A DNA stretch of 64,000 nucleotides from Branchiostoma floridae (Eukaryota; Chordata; Leptocardii; Amphioxiformes; Branchiostomatidae), in NCBI RefSeq assembly GCF_000003815.2, contig NC_049990.1:15253053-15317052 (forward strand), in the 5' to 3' direction. Below, in pieces: positions 31,996 to 44,100 of this stretch. The notes below the pieces were generated by a model. That model was not told the origin of the DNA, did not search any database, and saw only the letters and a list, made by a program, of their open reading frames with translations. Every line of letters starts with the position of its first letter. Within the stretch, counting starts at the first letter, position 1. Made by a program: the position numbers and the translations under genes.

Positions 31996-34665
31996 ACCTA
32001 TGTGTAATAAAAATTCTCCTTCATCTTATTGAATAGTTTCCAATGCAGAATGTTGAATGTACCCTCTACACAATTAAGCTATTTGGACCTACTTGGTAGG
32101 ATAAGACTGTGAAAATAGTATTTATGAAATATTGGTGTTTACAGTGCCTGTATGTAGAGATAGCAGTGCGTGTTAATTTTTTGTGTGATTACAATTGTTT
32201 ATGCCTTTATGACTTAGGACTATTGTCTTGGATTCATCCAAACATGTATTCAGTTTAAGAAATTAAGAAAGTGAATTTCCAGTGACAAGTTAGTTCCAAT
32301 AAAGAAGTAAGTTTAGTGCATTTTGTGGGTAAGTTTGTATGTTTGTGCTTATGTGTGCTTGCTATAGTTGTAAACTGTAGTACTTTGTACTTAATGAAAA
32401 CAAAAAATACTTTGTCAGATTCATGGAGAAATGTAGGCTATAGAAAAAGATGGTGAAATGTAGTGTCCTTAGCAGACTCAAAGAGTCATTTAGACAATAA
32501 GAAACCAAGTCCAAATACAACTGATTATTCTGGAAACAAGCACAAGTTTCTAAAAATCCTGAATTGACAGGCTAAATTACCTGTAAGAAATTATTTACAA
32601 CAGGAAAGTATCAAGTGATGTATAGTTTGTGTAGAAATGTATATGCTTATGCTTGTGTGTACTTGTGATATAGAGTTCAGGGGTGCCAAAGTATTCGTTT
32701 TTTTACGGAATTCGTATGGGTTTGACAGATTTCATAGAATACATACAAATTGTACAGAATTCGTACAATTTACTACTGAGAAACATATCCAAAAAAATCG
32801 TATTAATGCCATAAAATTTGGCATATATTTCTTAGTTCTGGATCGTATGGATTCATAAACTTCATAATTTATCTATTTAACTTCATAATGTATCCTAGTA
32901 GTGAATTGTATGAATTCTGAAAAATTTCGATGTATTCTGCTGAATTTCTTGAAATCCCCGTATGAATGGCCAGCCTGGTAAGTATCTTCTGCCTGGTGGC
33001 TATTTGCTGTAGTATGTAATGATGGCATCCCAATATGTGAACAATGACAACTTGTATTTGGTGATGTTGCTATTTATTCCTAAGAGAGGAAGAGAGAGCC
33101 AAATAATGGATATATGAACTAGTACTGCCTTGAATTAATAATGTGATGGTGCTCCTCTCAAAAATCGACATTTATTACAATTTGCAAATCATTAACAGAA
33201 CATCGACCACATCAACTGTAAATCTATGTCTTTATTTCATGTACAGAAAATATCCCAATAAATATTGTCACCATAGAAAAAATGGTTAAAGTTATTCTCT
33301 TTACATTAGGCCAAATATGATTGATTTCATTGATAACATCTGCACACAAACAAGTTTTGGGCTTGAAACAATTACAAGTTACAACAGTTTTAATAATGTT
33401 CATCTTGCGTCACAACGTCTTGTTGCTTTTGAAATATATAGAGTTTTTGACGAGTACAATTTTATTGTAGGTCTAGAACATAGAGCACTCTGTTTTTACT
33501 CCTTTTCATCGCAATTACCTAGTATGGTGAGATCAATGAAACAAATGACAGTAAGATCAACTATAATTGTAACAGGACTTCATGAATTGAGGTTTGCCGG
33601 ACGATTCAAAGATTATTGATAAAGACAACAGTTCCTGACCACCCAACTTCTAAACGAACCTGAACGCTTTGTGCCATATCATCGTCTCGTTATATTGCCA
33701 TTACTTTACCGTTACGTTACATTACTTTTATTACCACCCTTAAAACCCATTCGTTGGTACATTTTCAGAGCAGGAGATATTCCAAGGTAATTATTGAACC
33801 GTCCAGATGAACCACATGATACAAAATCAAGCATGTTACAAGTTTATTGCAGACAACAGAAGGACCAGCGGTTTTCATACAGACATGTCCCTTCTTCTAG
33901 ATACGCTGTACATTGTGCTTTTTATTGCAACGCCTGTCCTCGAGTAGAAATGAAGTTCATTTTACGCCCTTAATACAAAATTAATATACTTCATCGTTAA
34001 CTTACGCCACCAGCAATTTTAACCTCCATGAAATGTCATGGAGGTTATATTTTTTTTTTATCTCATTCCTTTGGCTTTTACTATTGTGTGTAAACTTCCG
34101 TCTTTTCTTTTGATTTGCCAGTCCGTTTCTGTACTCGGGCCCTACAAAGACGTATGATTGCTGCCAATGCTGGTGCCTTGCGTTTATGTAAAGTTAACGT
34201 AAACGGTCGTTGCTATTTGAAACGGTCGTTTCCACATCGCTAACAGGTAGATGCCATATCCAAGCGTATCGGATTCTAAAACGTAAAAGTTCCATTAAAA
34301 ATAAGCGGGGAAGGAAAGTGCACCATCTTGGTTTCAAAACCATAAAGTGTACCATTATGCGATGTGCCAACGACCGTTTTAAATGGCATTGTGACCGTTC
34401 ACGAGATGGAAATTTGTGTTGGCGTCTTGTGCAGTCAGCAGTTCACTTTACTCCTTCCTGTTGATTGGTAGCTGCTAGTGATGACGTCACGCTCCTCCTG
34501 AAACAAACGTAACCACTTTTGTGATGATGTAGATGAAAATACAATTGTAAATATTTTGCCAAACAGGTTTACAAATCTGCTTTAAGAAGTGACGTTCTTA
34601 CAGCTGAATGAAACGTCCGATACACAAGTATACAAATCAAGTTCTTTTACTAAAAACGTTTCAAC
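31996..34665. other. Intergenic between MSL2 and PPP2R3
   Basis: AT-rich, with no supported gene. The frame at 33317-33619 and the one at 34210-34464 lack family resemblance. It contains the hairpin at 34021-34046 and paired AACGGTCGTT/AACGACCGTT motifs around 34203-34380, which suggest another degraded inverted-repeat element. Confidence 0.4.
34021..34046. repeat. Perfect hairpin, 11-bp stem, 4-nt loop
   Basis: AACCTCCATGA, loop AATG, then TCATGGAGGTT, followed by TATATTTTTTTTT. It has the same AACCTCC core and geometry as the hairpin at 12405-12430. It is probably the terminus of a dispersed repeat rather than a terminator. Confidence 0.6.
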
Positions 34666-35089
34666 TAGGGGTGGGTACCGGTACAGAAAATTCAGGCCCT
34701 GGTCAGGTTCAGGTCCAGAGGATCAGGTCCAGGTTTGGACCTGATTCAGTATGTGAGAACTTGTGAATGTACGATACTCAAACAATGGTTCATTTCGCAA
34801 CAAAAACATCTGTTTTGTGAAGTATTCGACTCCCACCGGCGTTTTAAAATCCTACAAAGCTACTTGCCTCTGTACCATTGACTGTAAAACTTGGTAAAAA
34901 TGACTATAGACTATACTCTTCTACGCTCTTGTTATTTTCCTCGACCGGTAAGCCCCGAAACGTGTAAATGCCTGATCATATATTAAATCTGTTCATTTTT
35001 CAATAATTTTTTCAGTTCCGTTTTTTTTGGACCGGTCCAATAAGAAAAAATGGTTTTGTACCGATACATCGTACCGGTACCCACCCCTA
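34666..35089. mobile_element. hAT-type MITE with 8-bp target-site duplication
   Basis: The terminal inverted repeats TAGGGGTGGGTACCGGTAC and GTACCGGTACCCACCCCTA bound 424 bp. Both sides carry the identical 8-mer GTTTCAAC (34658-34665 and 35090-35097). This is the target duplication length of hAT transposons, so the insertion boundaries are exact. No transposase frame. On the minus strand it lies directly after the PPP2R3 stop codon. Confidence 0.85.
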
Positions 35090-35108
35090 GTTTCAACTTT
35101 GATGGTCC

Positions 35109-38100
35109 TTACTGCGCAGTTATTGTGCTGACGTCACCTATACCTGTGTAATCGTAATCAGCCTCTTCCATGTCTGCTCTGGTCACTCGTCTTACCTCCG
35201 CACTTTCTAACGCGTCATCATCAAACCTATTGACATAAATACATTACAATAGGTTTTTACGATAATCGACACCTATCCTACTGAAATGTATTTTTTTTGA
35301 CATACTGAATAACGTACTTTGCTTACCGAAGAAAACAAAGTAATAAGTATGCCAACCTAAACGTATACATGATTTTTTAGATATGGTTACTGGCAACCTA
35401 AAATTGAAATACATGTGTACAATTCTAGCGGCTTCGTTACTTATGGTTGGCGATTCCTACCCTCATATACATGTATACCATTTTTTTTCAACAGGGCGTT
35501 GCCTGCAAAGTACACAAAGTACACCATATACGTAATGACCACAATGATTTCAGTTTCATGGATGTTCATAAAAGGCTGCATGTTATATATATATATATGT
35601 TCATGCTCTGAAACTTTTGATCTGCGCCCGTTGCGCAAGAGACGAGAACTTCTTGAACACCCTTCGTACATATGTAACGTTAGTTCACCTTTATCCGCAG
35701 GGTTACCTATATTTGTTGCATATAAAAATAGGGTACTAGTATTTGGGGATCGTTAAGTCGATGGAAGGTAGTTTTACATGTTGACATTTGAAACCCACGT
35801 TGTTGACCGGAAATCTCTAAATACCCAGGTTTTTTTTAAAACAACGAATATAGGTTACCCAACGGATTAAGGTGAACTAGCGTTACAGTACAACTCACAC
35901 ATCGTCCTGTCCCGGCATGGTCTCGTCTGCCACCAGCATCTCGTACTCCTCAGCGGCGTACCGCTCCCAGTCAGACATCCCCTCCATATCCTCAGCCTCC
36001 TATCATACACAAGTAACACAAATTCCCTCAGGTTTACAGAAATCTAGTTTCCGTTGCAAACCCCACTGGAAGAATTTGACCATGGGCAGTTTTTCTGATA
36101 GGCAGTTTTCATCAGGTCGGTTAAGAGATCTTGACAAGCAGTCAGAACAAATATCTATCAGAAACCCGCTCGGAGTTGTTCGCAAAACTTCCGGTAGTAC
36201 TCTGCAAAAGACATCTTAGGATATTGGAGTTTTTTATATTTCTTTTTCAGTTAAGTCTCTCCTGCTTAAGTTTCGATGCATATCGGGCATCTTTCTCAGA
36301 GTTTTCACTCCAGCGCTGCATCACGCAAAAGTGCCACCTACATCGGCAACATATGGCAGCCAGAAGCAGCTAGAACTCCAGCCAGAAGCTCTGAGGAAGA
36401 TCTCTGGTAAGCATCAGAACGTAAGCAGGTGAGAAGTAAGTCAGACTGATCCTATGATCTACCGAAATGATGACATTACTTACGGAAGTAGGTTCTTTCC
36501 TAGTAAGTTTAAGTCACCTCCTATGTAGTCAGATATGCCAACGTAAAACCCAGAAATATCAGTGTGTTAACTTTAAATGATTCATTGAACGCTTTGCAGA
36601 AGGAAAATGACTGATATGTTGGCGTAGTTCGTGCAAAAAAATGATTTTCGAACCTTTGCCGCAGCGAATGGATCTCTCTGCTCGTGGTCCAGGTATTTTT
36701 CCAGGTTGAAGAAAGTGTCGAAGAACAACGGCGTCATTCTGCTCTGTTTTAGGTCACGAAGAGATATTTTGCCTGGAGCAAGATGGTTACATGACAACAT
36801 GAGTAAAAGAACCAAGTAAATGAGAATATTGATTGTAGAAACGAAGCTGACATACAAGGGTACGTGTCATGTGGGGACAGGGACATCAGTGACAATGATG
36901 GAAATGCATTAATCAGCACCAAGGACAGGGTCGTCTTGTTGGTGGTGTCGTTCAGGGACAGGAGCACCAGTGACAGTGTAGTTGATGTATCATTCAGCAT
37001 CAAGGACAGGGGTGCCAGTCTTGTTCACGTGTCATGTGGGGACAGTGACATCAGTGACATTGTTGTTAATGTGTCATTCAGCACCAAGGACAGAGGCACC
37101 GGTCTTGTTGGTGTGTTATTCAGGGACACGAGCACCAGTGACAGTGTAGTTGATGTGTCATTCAGCATTAAGGACGGGGGTGCCATTTTTGTTTGTGTGC
37201 CATGTTAGGACATGGCCACCAGTCTTGTTGGTCTATTATATAGGGATAGGGGCACCGTTCTAAGTGATGTACTTGTCAGCACCTGGGACAGAGGCAACAA
37301 TCTTACTTACATGGGTCCGACAGAAAAGCAATCTTAACAATAAATAAGTTATGCAACACAGATTTCGGAGCATAGACACCAGTATAAAGCCTTTTGTAAA
37401 AGTATACCCAACGTGGTAACTCGCCACTTACCAAATGAGTTTCAAAGCGACTTCGCCTGCACATTAATGACTACAATGATGTGAAATTTGGAGGGACTAT
37501 TCATAAAAAAATTCATGCTGAAATATGTCTAGTCTATCTTATTTCTTGGTACAGCTCAGAAGTTATTCATCACCAATAGTAGGTTATTCTATACACATTG
37601 GTACATCGACCGAGATGTTTGATATAGAGTGATGAGAAAAAAATAATTATATGCTGCACCTGGTATTGCTGGATTGATCATGTCCAACATCTGACACAGA
37701 CAGTCTTCGAACGGCATGGGTTCGATCCCCAGGGACACCATCTTATTGTACTGTTCTTCATAGAAGTACTCCAGTTCGTACATGGACAGTAGGCCGTCTC
37801 CGTCCAGGTCCATACACCGGAACCAATACTCTATCCTGAAAAAGACAGATACTGGTAGTTCAGCAGCGCCTCCTAGTGATTGTTTACTGCACCTATTGCA
37901 GTTCAACCCGCATTTGATTTCAAATTCAAATGCTAACTTTTATAAACTCAATGTAGTAAAATTTATACTGTAGAAGGAATTCAGCCCTTTTATGGACTTG
38001 CCTTTGTGCCTCATCAAATCCAGAACCATTGAGTAATAATGAAAAGGTAAATCTGTAATAAGTAAATCTTCAAGTCGCTACATTTTATTACTGTAACAGT

Positions 38101-41100
38101 ATTTTTCCATTGGCGGTAATAGCTGAGAAGACAGACGCAATGCATTACAGTATTTACATGTTCATTTTATTGGGGGCATTTCCCTGACATATTTCGACGA
38201 GCACAAGGAGCTAATGACTGCAACCCTTCCCAGTAGCGTACATGTCGGGTGAGCGAAAACAGCCTGGATTTGAACTTCCAACCTCTTGTTCCATGCAGAT
38301 GCATGCTACGCATGCGCAGGAGCATGCGCGGGTGCCATGGCAAAAGAACAGGAAGAATGTCAGACATACGCTGTTGGGTGTTTCTTGTCTTCTTCCGCCA
38401 GCAGAAACCAGACAAACTCCGTGTAGCTCATCTTGCCTTCGCGAGAAACAGTGCTTCCTCTGGGGAAAACAAACAAACAAACAAATAAACAAACAAACAC
38501 ACATGATTCTTCGATGAAGGTCAATCATCCAGGTTTTCATATACACAAGAAATAGAACAGTTGTCTAAGCAACTCGATATGATTTTGGAAACAGACGTTT
38601 TAGGCAGTATCCAATGAAAAAATACAAATTTGTACAACTTGAACTACAATGCTCCGAAACTGAGTCTGTATTAGATGGTACACGGAAGCTCTGACCCTTT
38701 TCAAAATTTATCCAGTAGAGTAACATCAATCTTGCGTAAACAAACAAAAAGTTCGAATTGTTTTAATCGTATGGAATGATATTATGACATGAACTTCGTT
38801 CATTCAGCTCAAATGAGAAACCAGAACTGCAGCTGTATCGATCGATTGACCTGTCAATCAATTGATCAATCAGCCAATCAAGTGACGTACCTTGTCACCG
38901 CTCCAGAGAATATTCTTTCCGCCATCCGAGACGATATTGCTGTGGTCGTCAACAAACGAAATGAAGATTAGTTAATATTCTAACTTCACATTTTTAGCCT
39001 ACATCATTGTCTTTTTATGGTCGCTGGATATCATAGTTCTGGATGACTAACTTTGTCTGCTCCACTCACACGAGGATGAACGATGATGATGATGATGATG
39101 GATATCCGAAATCTATGATAGAAAACAATATACATGTACACATTGCATGCGAATGTTGAGAGAGATGTTATGTATGTACTGATAGCAGTATAAAACACAG
39201 TTTAATATTTGCAATAGAATATTGTGACTGATAAATGCTAACGTCAACCAAATAATTTATGATGATCAACTTTTCGCTGTTTTACTGTCAGTGGCACAAA
39301 CGTAGCTACTTTTGATATACCGTAGTATGGAAAATTATATTTCCTGTTCACATACTTTGAATTGTCTGCCTGTTTGTTTATTTTTGTTTGTTTGTTTGTT
39401 TACTCACCACCATCGTTATGTCTAGCCAGGTCCTGCTGGCTGATAAACAAGTCGTGGTCCGTGTCCAGCTCCCAGAATTTGCAGTAGATGACGTAGAAAT
39501 GCTCGTACGAGAAGAAGTCTGTGATCTGGTTGATGTCGTCTTCCTCTTCTAAAGACGAAATTACCTACAGCGGTGATCATCCGTGAATTGAAATTTAGAT
39601 ATGTTGCAGCATTATAATTGTAAAATCATTGTCTTTGTATGTATTGCTTTCGTCAGTATCTAGTAAGACTACAAAATAATGTATACATTTCATTATGTGT
39701 GCGTTGTACACATCTTACATCCTTATAAATAGGAAGGCCCTAATAGCAATAAACCAATGACGTCATAGCTTTCTTGCCAATCAGAGCGAGCCAAGTTTAC
39801 ACAGGAAACAAGCCTGATTTACAATCACATATAAAGAAGTTAATTTGTAAGCTGACCTGTAATAGGTTGGACCTGCGGAGTTCCGGGATGCTAATTTGTC
39901 CAGACCAGGACCTGTTGACAGTGTAGAATATCCGGGCGATGACCTGAGAGGATGGAGGGAACGTAGAACAAAAAGTGAGTGTAGGAGATGAGCACGCATA
40001 TAGATGTAGACGTTTTTTCTGGAGGTGCACACTTTGTATATGCAGTTATCCGACTGGTGTGGGGTAGTGTGACGTGTTCGGCTCTAGGTTTGAATCCTGT
40101 CATGCTACTGATCCTGTGCCCTTAGAAAAGGCACTTTATTTACGACTTTCCACACAGGTGTAAACATAGGTTAAAAAGTGGTGGCAGGAGAGGGATTGGC
40201 TCCACCTTCTAATATCGTAACCTAGACACAGTGGATAACAACCCACTACCACTACGATCTCAGAAAAAGCTATGAGGCTCCCTTTACCTTTGTGTACATG
40301 TACTTTTACCCGACTGTCCAGAATAACTTACTAATAGGCAAATTCTAGTACGCAAAAAACATGCAAGACTGTTACATCTCCTTGGAGATATGAGTTAGAA
40401 ATGGAAGGACTGGTGGAGACGGCGATGGCAACAGTCATTCGATATGCTATTTTTTTTCCATTTGTTGAGTAAAATATACAATGTACCAAAAAGCTCAGAT
40501 AGCAATATACAATAATACATGGCTAGATTAAAGCTACAGTCAGGTTTCCACACCGATACCCCTTCGCCGCGGGTAGTTTATGGGCAAAAGTAAGAAAAAG
40601 CAGGTTAACTATCCGATCCATCATCAGTTTGGAAATGTGAATGTAGCAAGACTGTGAAGGCGTTTGTATTGGTTGTTCTGTACACATGAGTCGAAAGGTG
40701 GCGTGTCTGACATGACTTACTGTATGAAGGTACCCGGAGTAAAATTCTGCACACATGAATGAAGGTGGCGTGTCTGACATGACTTACTGTGTGAAGGTAC
40801 CTGGAGTGGAATTCTGCACACACGAATGAAGGTGGCGTGTCTGACATGACTTACTGTGTGAAGGTACCTGGAGTGGAATTCTGCACACATGAATGAAGGT
40901 GGCGTGTCTGACATGACTTACTGTGTGAAGGTACCTGGAGTGGAATTCTGCACACATGAATCGAAAGGTGGCGTGTCTGACATAACTTACTGTATGAAGG
41001 TACCTGGAGTGGAATTCTGCACACATGAATGAAGGTGGCGTGTCTGACATGACTTACTGTATGAAGGTACCTGGAGTGGAATTCTGCACACATGAATCGA

Positions 41101-44100
41101 AAGGTGGCGTGTCTGACATGACTTACTGTATGAAGGTACCTGGAGTGGAATTCTGCACACATGAATCGAAAGGTGGCGTGTCTGACATGACTTACTGTAT
41201 GAAGGTACCTGGAGTGGAATTCTGCACACATGAATGAAGGTGGCGTGTCTGACATGACTTACTGTATGAAGGTACCTGGAGTGGAATTCTGCACACATGA
41301 ATCGAAAGGTGGCGTGTCTGACATGACTTACTGTATGAAGGTACCTGGAGTGGAATTCTGCACACATGAATCAAAAGGTGGCGTGTCTGACATGACTTAC
41401 TGTATGAAGGTACCTGGAGTGGAATTCTGCACACATGAATGAAGGTGGCGTGTCTGACATGACTTACTGTATGAAGGAAGAAGGAAGAAGGGAGAAGGAA
41501 GTATCCGAAGATTTTGAAGTTTGCACCTTTCTATTCCTTACTAAGGGAGCTTTCCAATGATACCACGTGTGCCAGGCCGGAACTTCAAGCCTAAGCTACA
41601 ATCGCGACATTAACTCATCACCCTACAGGGTGCCGTGACTGGCGGGGTCTCAAGAAAGGAGCTAGCGGTTGCGCCTAAACAGGGTCCGTATACTCATGAA
41701 TATCTCGAGAAGGAAGTACCCGAAGATTTGGCGGTTTGCACCTTTCTATTCCTTACTAAGTGAGCTTTCCAATGATACCAAGTCTGCCAGGCCGGAACTT
41801 CAAGCCTAAGCTACAATCGCGACATTAAGTCATCACCCTACAGGGTGCCGTGACTGGCGGGGTCTCAAGAAAGGAGCTAGCGGTTGGGCCTAAACAGCGG
41901 CCATAAGGTCGAAAATATCTCGAGAAGGAAGTATCCGAAGATTTTACGGTTTGCACCTGTCTATTCCTTAATAAGGGAGCTGTCCAATGATACCAAGTCT
42001 GCCAGGCCGGAACTTCAAGCCTAAGCTACAATCGCGACATTAATTCATCACCCTACCCGGTGCCGTGGCAGGCGGGGTCTCAAGAAAGAAGCTAACAGTG
42101 TCCGTATACTCAAGAATATCTCGAGAAGTAAGTATCCGAAGATTTTGCGGTTTGCACCTTTCTATTCCTTACTAAGGGAGCTTTCCAATGATACCAAGTC
42201 TGCCAGGCCGGAACTTCAAGCCTAAGCTACAATCGCGACATTAAGTCATCACCCTACAGGGTGCCGTGACTGGCGGGGTCTCAAGAAAGGAGCTAGCGGT
42301 TGCACCTAAACAGGGTCCGTATACTCAAGATTATCTCGAGAAGGAAGTATCCGAAGATTTCGCGGTTTGCACCTTTCTATTCCTACTAAGGGAGCTTTTC
42401 AATGATACCAAGTCTGCCAGGCCGGATCTTCAAGCCTAAGCTACAATCGCGACATTAAGTCATCACCCTACCCGGTGCCGTGACTGGCGGGGTCTCAAGA
42501 AAGGAGCTAGCGGTTGCGCCTAAACAGGGTCCGTATACTCAAGAATATCTCGAGAAGGAAGTATCCGAAGATTTGGCGGTTTGCACCTTTCTATTCCTTA
42601 CTAAGGTACCTTTCCAATGATACTAAGTGTGCCAGGCCGGAACTTTAAGCCTAAGCTACAATCGCGACATTAACTCATCACCCTACTGGGTGCCGTGACT
42701 GGCGGGGTCTCAAGAAAGGAGCTAGCGGTTGCGCCTAAACAGGGCCCATACGGTCGAGAATATCTCGAGAAGTAAGCATCCGAAGATTTTGCGGTTTGCA
42801 CCTTTCTATTCCTTACTAAGGGAGCTTTCCAATGATACCACGTGTGCCAGGCCGGAACTTCAAGCCTAAGCTACAATCGCGACATTAACTCATCACCCTA
42901 CCCGGTGCCGTGGCAGGCGACGTCTCAAGAAAGGAGCTAACGGTTGCTCCTTAACAGGGTCCGTATACTCAAGAATATCTCGAGAAGGAAGTATCCGAAG
43001 ATTTTACGGTTTGCACCTTTCTATTCCTTACTAAGGGAGCTTTCCAATGATACCAAGTCTGCCAGGCCGAAACATCAAGCCTAAGCTACAATCGCGACAT
43101 TAAGTCATCACCCTACCCGGTGCCATGACAGGCGGGGTCTCAAAAAAGGAGCTGGCGGTTGCGCCTAAACAGGGTCCGTATACTCAAGAATATCTCGAGA
43201 AGGAAGTATCCGAAGATTTTGCAGTTTGCACCTTTCTATTCCTTACTAAGGGAGCTTTCCAATGATACCACGTGTGCCAGGCCGGAACTTCAAGTCTTAC
43301 TTGGAATCGCGTTTTTAAGTCATCGCCCTACCCGGTGCCGTGACAGCTCGGCTCTCAAGAAAGTAGCTAGCGGTTGCGCCTAAACAGGGTCCGTATACTC
43401 CACAATATCTCGAGAAGGAAGTATACGAAGATTTTGCGGTTTGCACCTTTCTATTCCTTACTAAAGGGAGCTTTCGAATGAAACCAAGTGTGCCAGGCCG
43501 GAAGTTTAAGTCTAAGCTACAATTGCGACATTAAGTCATCACCCTACCCGGTGCCGTGGCAGGCGGGGTCTCAAGGAAGGAGCTAGCGGTTGCGCCTAAA
43601 CAGGGTCCGTATACTCAAGAATATCTCGAGAAGGTAGTATCCGAAGATTTTACGGTTTGCACCTTTCTATTCCTTACTAAGGGAGCTCTCCAATGATACC
43701 AAATTTGCCAGGCCGGAACTTCAAGCCTAAGTTGGAATCGCGTTCTTAAGTCAACACTCTAGCCGGTGCCGTGGCAGGCGGGGTCTCAAGAAAGGAGCTA
43801 GCTGATGCGCCTAAACAGGGTCCGAATACTCAAGAATATCTCGAGAAGGAAGTATCCGAAGATTTTGCGGTTTGCACCTTTCTATTCCTTAGTAGGGGAG
43901 CTTTTTAATGATACCAAGTCTGCCAGGACCGGAACTTCAAGCCTAAGCTACAATCGCGACATTAAGTCATTACCCTACCCGGTGCCGTGACAGGCCGGGT
44001 CTCAAGAAAGGAGCTAGCGGTTGCGCCTAAACAGTGTCCGTATACTGAAGAATATCTGGAGAAGGAAGTATCCGAAGATTTTGCGGTTTGCACCTTTCTA

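Noticed and set aside
33317-33619. A 100-aa ORF between MSL2 and PPP2R3
   Set aside because: AT-rich, with no motif, splice partner or codon bias. Probably chance.
34021-34060. Hairpin followed by a T run as a rho-independent terminator
   Set aside because: The genome is eukaryotic, and the same hairpin type recurs with mobile-element debris.
40523-41442. Overlapping ORFs on both strands ([16 protein letters not shown] and [16 protein letters not shown] repeats)
   Set aside because: They read through the 67-bp non-coding array. The period is not a multiple of three, so all frames cycle. They are explained by duplication of the PPP2R3 exon end.
43159-43990. ORFs starting [21 protein letters not shown] in the 215-bp satellite
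   Set aside because: The frame changes with each unit and is broken in most copies. There is no start context or conservation beyond the satellite itself.
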